Shown in pieces: positions 60,471-64,000 of a stretch of DNA of 64,000 nucleotides. Source of the stretch: Alistipes sp. (lineage in GTDB: Bacteria; Bacteroidota; Bacteroidia; Bacteroidales; Rikenellaceae). The notes beneath the pieces were generated by a model. The model did no database searches and was not told where the DNA came from. It was given only the letters and a program-made list of their open reading frames with translations. Position numbers and translations under genes: made by a program. The stretch spans positions 54,025 to 118,024 of the forward strand of contig JAFOBG010000013.1 in NCBI GenBank assembly GCA_017381935.1. The letters are read 5' to 3'. Position 1 is the first letter of the stretch. Each line of letters starts with the position of its first letter.

Positions 60471-61531
60471 GAGGTTTTATAACAATACTTTTTCTTGTTT
60501 GTGCTACACTACTATCAATATGGGGTGTAGATAACTCTATTGTATATATACCATCCTTTCAATCAAAGCCTGCAACTGTAGAGCGTATAAAGATACTCTT
60601 TGCTGGAGATATTATGGCACACATGCCACAGATACTAAAGGCTCAACAAGGTGATATCTACGATTTTAGACCATCTTTTCAATATGTTAAGCCACTATTT
60701 AAGGATGCCGATTTGACAATCGTTAATTTAGAGACTACCCTATCTCAAACTCCTCCATATAGTGGATATCCTGCATTTAGATCACCAGCTGAGCTTGCTG
60801 CTGCACTTGCAGATGCCGGTATTGATGTGGCCGTAACGGCAAATAACCACTCTCTTGATATGGGCTGTAGCGGTATTGAGCAGACGGTGCATATCTTACG
60901 AAAGTATGGCGTTGCTCCTATCGGCTCTTTTAGAGATATGGCTGATCAATATCGTCGAAATCCACTTGTTGTTGAGCGAAAAGGTATCAAAGTGGCTATT
61001 TTCGCATACACCTATGGCACTAATGGGATAGACGCTCAAGACGGAGCTATTGTCCCAGGTCTTGATACCGTTCGTATGGCGACAGAACTGCAACAATGTG
61101 TAGATGTTGATTGTAAAATCGCATTTGTTCATTGGGGTATAGAGTATTCTCGAAAACCAAATAGAGAGCAAAAAGAGTTGGCTGCCTTCTTGCATCGTGT
61201 AGGTTGTCAGTTGGTCATAGGTTCTCATCCTCACGTTGTACAAGGTGCGGAGTCCTCAAAACGAGAGGTTACGGTATATTCTTTAGGCAATTTTATCTCA
61301 AATCAGAGAGAGCGTTATACAGATGGAGGCATTATCGCACAAGTCTCTGTTGAAAAGAGCGATGACGGATGTAGCTTTTGGTTAGATATTAATCCTGTAT
61401 GGGTACGTCTTAAAGATTATGTAGTTATTCCAAAATCAATTGGTGATACTCTAACTATGTCTAAGAGCGAGAGAACTGCATATTTACAGTTTATGCAAGA
61501 TACTGAGAAAATTTTTACTTCTCAATTTTAA
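60467..61531 (+). CDS. CapA-family (poly-gamma-glutamate synthesis-like) metallophosphatase
   Basis: 354 aa from a TTG at 60467 that overlaps the DUF4491 stop (TTGA); no ATG is available before the conserved domain, and a TTG nine codons upstream is the alternative. Membrane anchor at the N-terminus (FITILFLVCATLLSIWGV). The CapA domain has KILFAGDIMAHMPQ (near residue 48), TIVNLETTLS, VTANNHSLDMG, VHWGIEY and IGSHPHVVQGAE with the SLGNFISNQ end. Relatives act in capsule or polyglutamate work or as cell-wall phosphatases; the true role here is unknown. Confidence 0.9.
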   Translation: MRGFITILFLVCATLLSIWGVDNSIVYIPSFQSKPATVERIKILFAGDIMAHMPQILKAQQGDIYDFRPSFQYVKPLFKDADLTIVNLETTLSQTPPYSGYPAFRSPAELAAALADAGIDVAVTANNHSLDMGCSGIEQTVHILRKYGVAPIGSFRDMADQYRRNPLVVERKGIKVAIFAYTYGTNGIDAQDGAIVPGLDTVRMATELQQCVDVDCKIAFVHWGIEYSRKPNREQKELAAFLHRVGCQLVIGSHPHVVQGAESSKREVTVYSLGNFISNQRERYTDGGIIAQVSVEKSDDGCSFWLDINPVWVRLKDYVVIPKSIGDTLTMSKSERTAYLQFMQDTEKIFTSQF

Positions 61532-61574
61532 CCTTTTACTATAAAAGGTATCTATTAAGTGAAATCGCTTGCAA

Positions 61575-62138
61575 ATGATTGATACAAAGAGAGCTCATAT
61601 TATCGACTTAATAAGGTCGTCTTGTGATATGACACGAGTGTTCGATATAATAATCGAGCAATATAGTGAGCGTCTGTATTGGCATATTCGCCGTATTGTT
61701 GTGTTGCATGAGGATGCTCAAGATGCTTTGCAGGATGTGTTTGTAGCTGCATTCTCATCAATAGAGCAGTTTCGAGGCGAGACAGAGAGTTCTTTGATAG
61801 CATGGTTGTATAAGATAGCCACTACGGTAGCAATTAAAGTGTTGAGAAAGCGACGTAAGCATATCTTTATGTCGGTAGATGCTTTATCGGGAGTATTGTT
61901 GGCTGATTTTGAGGGTGAATTGTCGCCTGATGCAGATCAGATAGCTGTAAAACTGCACCGAGCAGTATTGGAATTACCTGTAAAACAGAGATTGGTATTT
62001 AATATGAGATATTTTGATGAACTGCCTTTTGAAACAATTTCACAGATAACAGGACAGAGTGTCTCGACTTTAAAGACCAATTATCACTATGCAACCAGAA
62101 AAGTTAAACTAAGAGTTAGCGAGTTAGATTATGAGTAA
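61575..62138 (+). CDS. ECF-subfamily RNA polymerase sigma factor, second operon
   Basis: 187 aa from the ATG at 61575 (the TTG two codons earlier is less likely). Region 2 includes YSERLYWHIRRIVVLHEDAQDALQDVFVAAFSSIEQFRG (about 26-65). Region 4 includes AVLELPVKQRLVFNMRYFDELPFETISQITGQSVSTLKTNYHYATRKVKL. It is followed by a membrane protein gene overlapping by 8 nt and a Spy-like gene, the common Bacteroidetes unit of sigma, small membrane protein and periplasmic chaperone-like protein. Confidence 0.92.
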   Translation: MIDTKRAHIIDLIRSSCDMTRVFDIIIEQYSERLYWHIRRIVVLHEDAQDALQDVFVAAFSSIEQFRGETESSLIAWLYKIATTVAIKVLRKRRKHIFMSVDALSGVLLADFEGELSPDADQIAVKLHRAVLELPVKQRLVFNMRYFDELPFETISQITGQSVSTLKTNYHYATRKVKLRVSELDYE

Positions 62139-62442
62139 TATGAGTAAGAATAGTTTAATGCCCTACCATCTTGAGCAGGGGGCAATGGAGATGATGAAGA
62201 TACGCTCTAAGGCAGCAGTAGCTCGTGCGGCTGCAACAAAAAATGATGGTAAAATCTTTAGATGGAGCGTTTCGATAGCTGTGGTTACATGTGCTTTTTT
62301 AGCGTTGTTTGTCTTTGTGGATTCATTTAAGCCAACGCACTATGAGCTACTGATGGAACAAGTTGCAGAGGCTCCTGTAGATGTGATATATGAGTTTGCT
62401 GCAGATATAGTTGAGTATGCAGAAGATACAACCTTATTATAA
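62131..62442 (+). CDS. Single-pass membrane protein of the sigma operon (possible anti-sigma)
   Basis: 103 aa; a second ATG at 62140, just past the sigma stop, is an alternative start. A basic N-terminal cytosolic part (about 45 aa) precedes one helix (WSVSIAVVTCAFLALFVFV) and a 35-aa acidic periplasmic tail. Single-pass topology and overlap with the sigma gene suggest an anti-sigma factor, but no known anti-sigma motif is visible. Confidence 0.6.
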   Translation: MSNMSKNSLMPYHLEQGAMEMMKIRSKAAVARAAATKNDGKIFRWSVSIAVVTCAFLALFVFVDSFKPTHYELLMEQVAEAPVDVIYEFAADIVEYAEDTTLL

Positions 62443-62465
62443 ACCTTCAAATTGATTAGAAGATT

Positions 62466-62915
62466 ATGAAAAAGATGTTTTTAGTTGCAATGTTTGCTTT
62501 CGCTGCATTGTTTACTCAAGAGGTTATTGCACAACCTAAAAATGCTGTTGATAAGGCTGAGGCTAAGGCGAAAGCCGAGGCCCTGATGAATACACGCCTT
62601 CAAATGCTAAAAGATGAATTGCAGTTGACTGATGCTCAATATACTGAATTTGAGCCTATTTATCGAGAGTATCGTAAAGTATTGGGTAGAGTTGTTGATA
62701 ACAAGGGCGCTCGTGTAAAGAAGGAGGATATTACTAACGACAATGCAATGAAGGTTGTTGCAACACGACTCTCCAATACAATTAATACTTCATCTGTAAA
62801 ACAGAGATATTTATGGATTTTTGCCTCTGTTCTTGAGCCTATTCAGATTGAGAAGTTATATCGCATCGAGGATCGTATTGCTCGTGAAGCTAAAAAGATA
62901 GTCCAGTATAAATAA
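62466..62915 (+). CDS. Spy/CpxP-like periplasmic protein
   Basis: 149 aa. Signal peptide MKKMFLVAMFAFAALFTQEV then a helical protein with LQMLKDELQLTDAQYTEFEPIYREYRKVL (an LTxxQ-type motif at LTDAQ) and AREAKKIVQYK at the end. Spy and CpxP bind unfolded proteins in the periplasm; the helical layout supports the same here. It is the last gene of the ECF operon and is followed by two hairpins. Confidence 0.72.
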   Translation: MKKMFLVAMFAFAALFTQEVIAQPKNAVDKAEAKAKAEALMNTRLQMLKDELQLTDAQYTEFEPIYREYRKVLGRVVDNKGARVKKEDITNDNAMKVVATRLSNTINTSSVKQRYLWIFASVLEPIQIEKLYRIEDRIAREAKKIVQYK

Positions 62916-62949
62916 CGGACTAATAGGTAGATTTTTTAAGTTTTTGGGG

Positions 62950-62976
62950 AGAGAGGGGCCTGCGTGGTCCCTCTCT
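62950..62976 (+). terminator. Hairpin after the Spy-like gene
   Basis: AGAGAGGG (62950-62957) pairs with CCCTCTCT (62969-62976); the stem can extend by GCC/GGT. It is followed by TAATTATT. Confidence 0.6.
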
Positions 62977-62990
62977 TAATTATTAGCAAT

Positions 62991-63023
62991 AAAAAACTCT
63001 CGGTTTTACACCGAGAGTTTTTT
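62991..63023. terminator. Bidirectional terminator between the sigma operon and the OB-fold gene
   Basis: AAAAAACTCTCGG (62991-63003) pairs perfectly with CCGAGAGTTTTTT (63011-63023) around a 7-nt loop. Confidence 0.88.
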
Positions 63024-63039
63024 ATGAGATATTTAGAGT

Positions 63040-64000
63040 TTACTCTGTGATAACGGTCAACTTTTTAACTCGTACCTGACCATTGTTTGCCTCAGCTACA
63101 AATTGGTCTGTAGAACCACTCCAAGTAATAGTACCTGCAGTCGTATCGCCTACAGCAGTAGTGCCATCAGAGAGAACATTCATGTCAAGTGCGTATGTCG
63201 AAGCATAAGTAACATCGATAACTACCTTCTTTATAGTCTTACCGTTGAGAGGAGTTATAACCAATGCAGAACTCTTATAGATGCGGATATGATCAGTCTT
63301 AGGTTCTACGGCTTTAGATGTGCTCTTATGCTGATAGTAACCAACGCTGATATTATCGTCGCTTGCTATAAAACCTGCACCGTATGTAGCATTAGTGTCT
63401 GTGTTCCAACTCTGCAAGTCGAGACCAATCTCCCAAACGATGCCGTTTGAGTCTGGAGTTGGTTCTGGCTCTGGCTCTGGCTCTGGATCAGGATTAACAC
63501 TCTCCTTTGCCTCGATAGAGTAAGGCAATACATTAACATACTTCTTAGAAGATACGCCAACGAAGTAACCCTTAACAGTTACATCCTTGCCGTTAAGATC
63601 AGCGTATGCGTTATTGTCAACATACTTTACAGAGCCCTGTACAGTAGCGCCAGCAATCTCGATGTTGATATAGTTACCAGACACTACGAGTTTTCCTGCA
63701 AACTCAACCTCCTTAGAGAGAGTCTCAGTAAGCATAGCGTCAACGCCGGCAGCATCAAGGACAGAAGGGTTGTAAGTCCAAGCGTTGTTAGTAGAGTTAA
63801 CTACAACAGTAGCAGCGTTTGAGAACTGCGGAGTGCCCCAAGAAGTACCGTCAGCCTTATGATAGATAGTAACCTCACCAGAGATAGTGATATTCTCACC
63901 TACAGTACGGCCGTTGTTGTAGTGGTAAACCATCATAGCACCTGTATTGTCAGCGATGATGTATGCCTGAGTACCAACAGCAACAACAGTACCTGTTACA
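63040..64000 (-). CDS. Modular surface protein with OB-fold region, C-terminal part (cut by window edge)
   Basis: The frame is open from the stop at 63040 to the right edge; an internal ATG at 63936 is not the true start because VTGTVVAVGTQAYIIADNTG precedes it in frame. An OB-fold (DUF5689-like) region with GRTVGENITISGEVTIYHKADG is near the front, followed by YADLNGKDVTVKGYFVG. A Pro/Glu-rich linker (PDPEPEPEPEPTPD) leads into a beta-sandwich domain (YKSSALVITPLNGKTIKKVV) similar in style to modules of the 1096-aa lipoprotein. The N-terminus, likely with a signal peptide, lies outside. Specific function is not known. Confidence 0.75.
   Translation of the reverse strand, partial: VTGTVVAVGTQAYIIADNTGAMMVYHYNNGRTVGENITISGEVTIYHKADGTSWGTPQFSNAATVVVNSTNNAWTYNPSVLDAAGVDAMLTETLSKEVEFAGKLVVSGNYINIEIAGATVQGSVKYVDNNAYADLNGKDVTVKGYFVGVSSKKYVNVLPYSIEAKESVNPDPEPEPEPEPTPDSNGIVWEIGLDLQSWNTDTNATYGAGFIASDDNISVGYYQHKSTSKAVEPKTDHIRIYKSSALVITPLNGKTIKKVVIDVTYASTYALDMNVLSDGTTAVGDTTAGTITWSGSTDQFVAEANNGQVRVKKLTVITE

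Noticed and set aside
1-64000. CRISPR array, prophage, insertion sequence, rRNA operon or replication origin
   Set aside because: No regularly spaced short repeats, transposase or phage genes, rRNA sequence or DnaA-box cluster were seen.

Overview
This AT-rich window looks like chromosomal DNA from an anaerobic member of the Bacteroidales. The evidence is the repeated promoter form TTTG-N19/20-TAnnTTTG (several with the TATCTTTG variant typical of Bacteroidetes), the absence of strong Shine-Dalgarno sequences, the many lipoproteins with fimbrillin-like, Ig-like and FISUMP domains, a TonB-linked outer-membrane protein, a DUF4491 protein, and Rho with an AT-hook-like insertion. A Rikenellaceae/Alistipes-like origin is my guess from the style of a 47-residue peptide and the surface proteins; genus cannot be fixed by reading alone. 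I see no phage, insertion sequence, CRISPR array or rRNA.

Layout. 1-6.8 kb: the start of a secreted phosphoesterase, a YggS-type PLP protein, then a leftward surface unit (47-aa peptide, 1096-aa modular lipoprotein, NUC1 nuclease ORF in the same frame behind a TGA), and a secreted SGNH hydrolase. 6.9-11.7 kb: glycerol-1-phosphate dehydrogenase, facing a znuB-like/lptG-like/fmt operon. 11.8-21.9 kb: mtaB; a sensor-like membrane protein, a TrkH potassium transporter and a SPOR-like protein; then nfeD joined in frame to a GH31 glucosidase, floA, and a QueG-like Fe-S protein. 21.9-30.3 kb: CDGSH protein, FISUMP lipoprotein, pRiA4b-ORF3-like protein, miaA, tRNA-Leu, a barrel protein, rho, S1/P1 nuclease, two tandem paralogous small unknown proteins, tRNA-Gly. 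30.3-41 kb: leftward fadD-like, lepA, EamA and UbiA genes, then rightward GH3 and pheT. 41-46 kb: leftward ECF sigma operon and a GH20/six-hairpin glycosidase pair. 46.2-52.8 kb: mazG, gamma-carbonic anhydrase, a LytS/LytTR two-component pair and a TonB-dependent-receptor-like protein. 52.9-58.6 kb: leftward efflux operon (TolC, HlyD, two ABC-2 permeases, no ATPase) behind a metallophosphoesterase. 58.7-64 kb: porin, DUF4491, CapA, a second ECF sigma operon, and an OB-fold/surface protein cut by the window end.

How it works together. Most of the window is ordinary housekeeping (translation and tRNA modification: fmt, mtaB, miaA, pheT, lepA; transcription: rho, two ECF sigma factors) mixed with envelope functions (LptG-like, FloA/NfeD, TrkH, porin, efflux) and glycan/nucleic-acid scavenging (GH31, GH3, GH20, S1/P1 and NUC1 nucleases).

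The points I consider most worth checking are: (i) two 105-nt hairpin repeats at 8241-8345 and 40873-40977 with conserved outer arms, identical internal length and different but still paired interiors; (ii) the TGA at 1809-1811 followed by a 10-bp GC-rich stem, separating the giant lipoprotein from a same-frame nuclease domain that has no start signal of its own; (iii) an A7 run at 17400-17406 that decides whether NfeD and GH31 are one protein or two; (iv) an 8-bp direct repeat with 21-bp periodicity between the LytTR regulator and the TonB-type gene; (v) a set of genes whose promoter box ends only 4-7 nt before the start codon.
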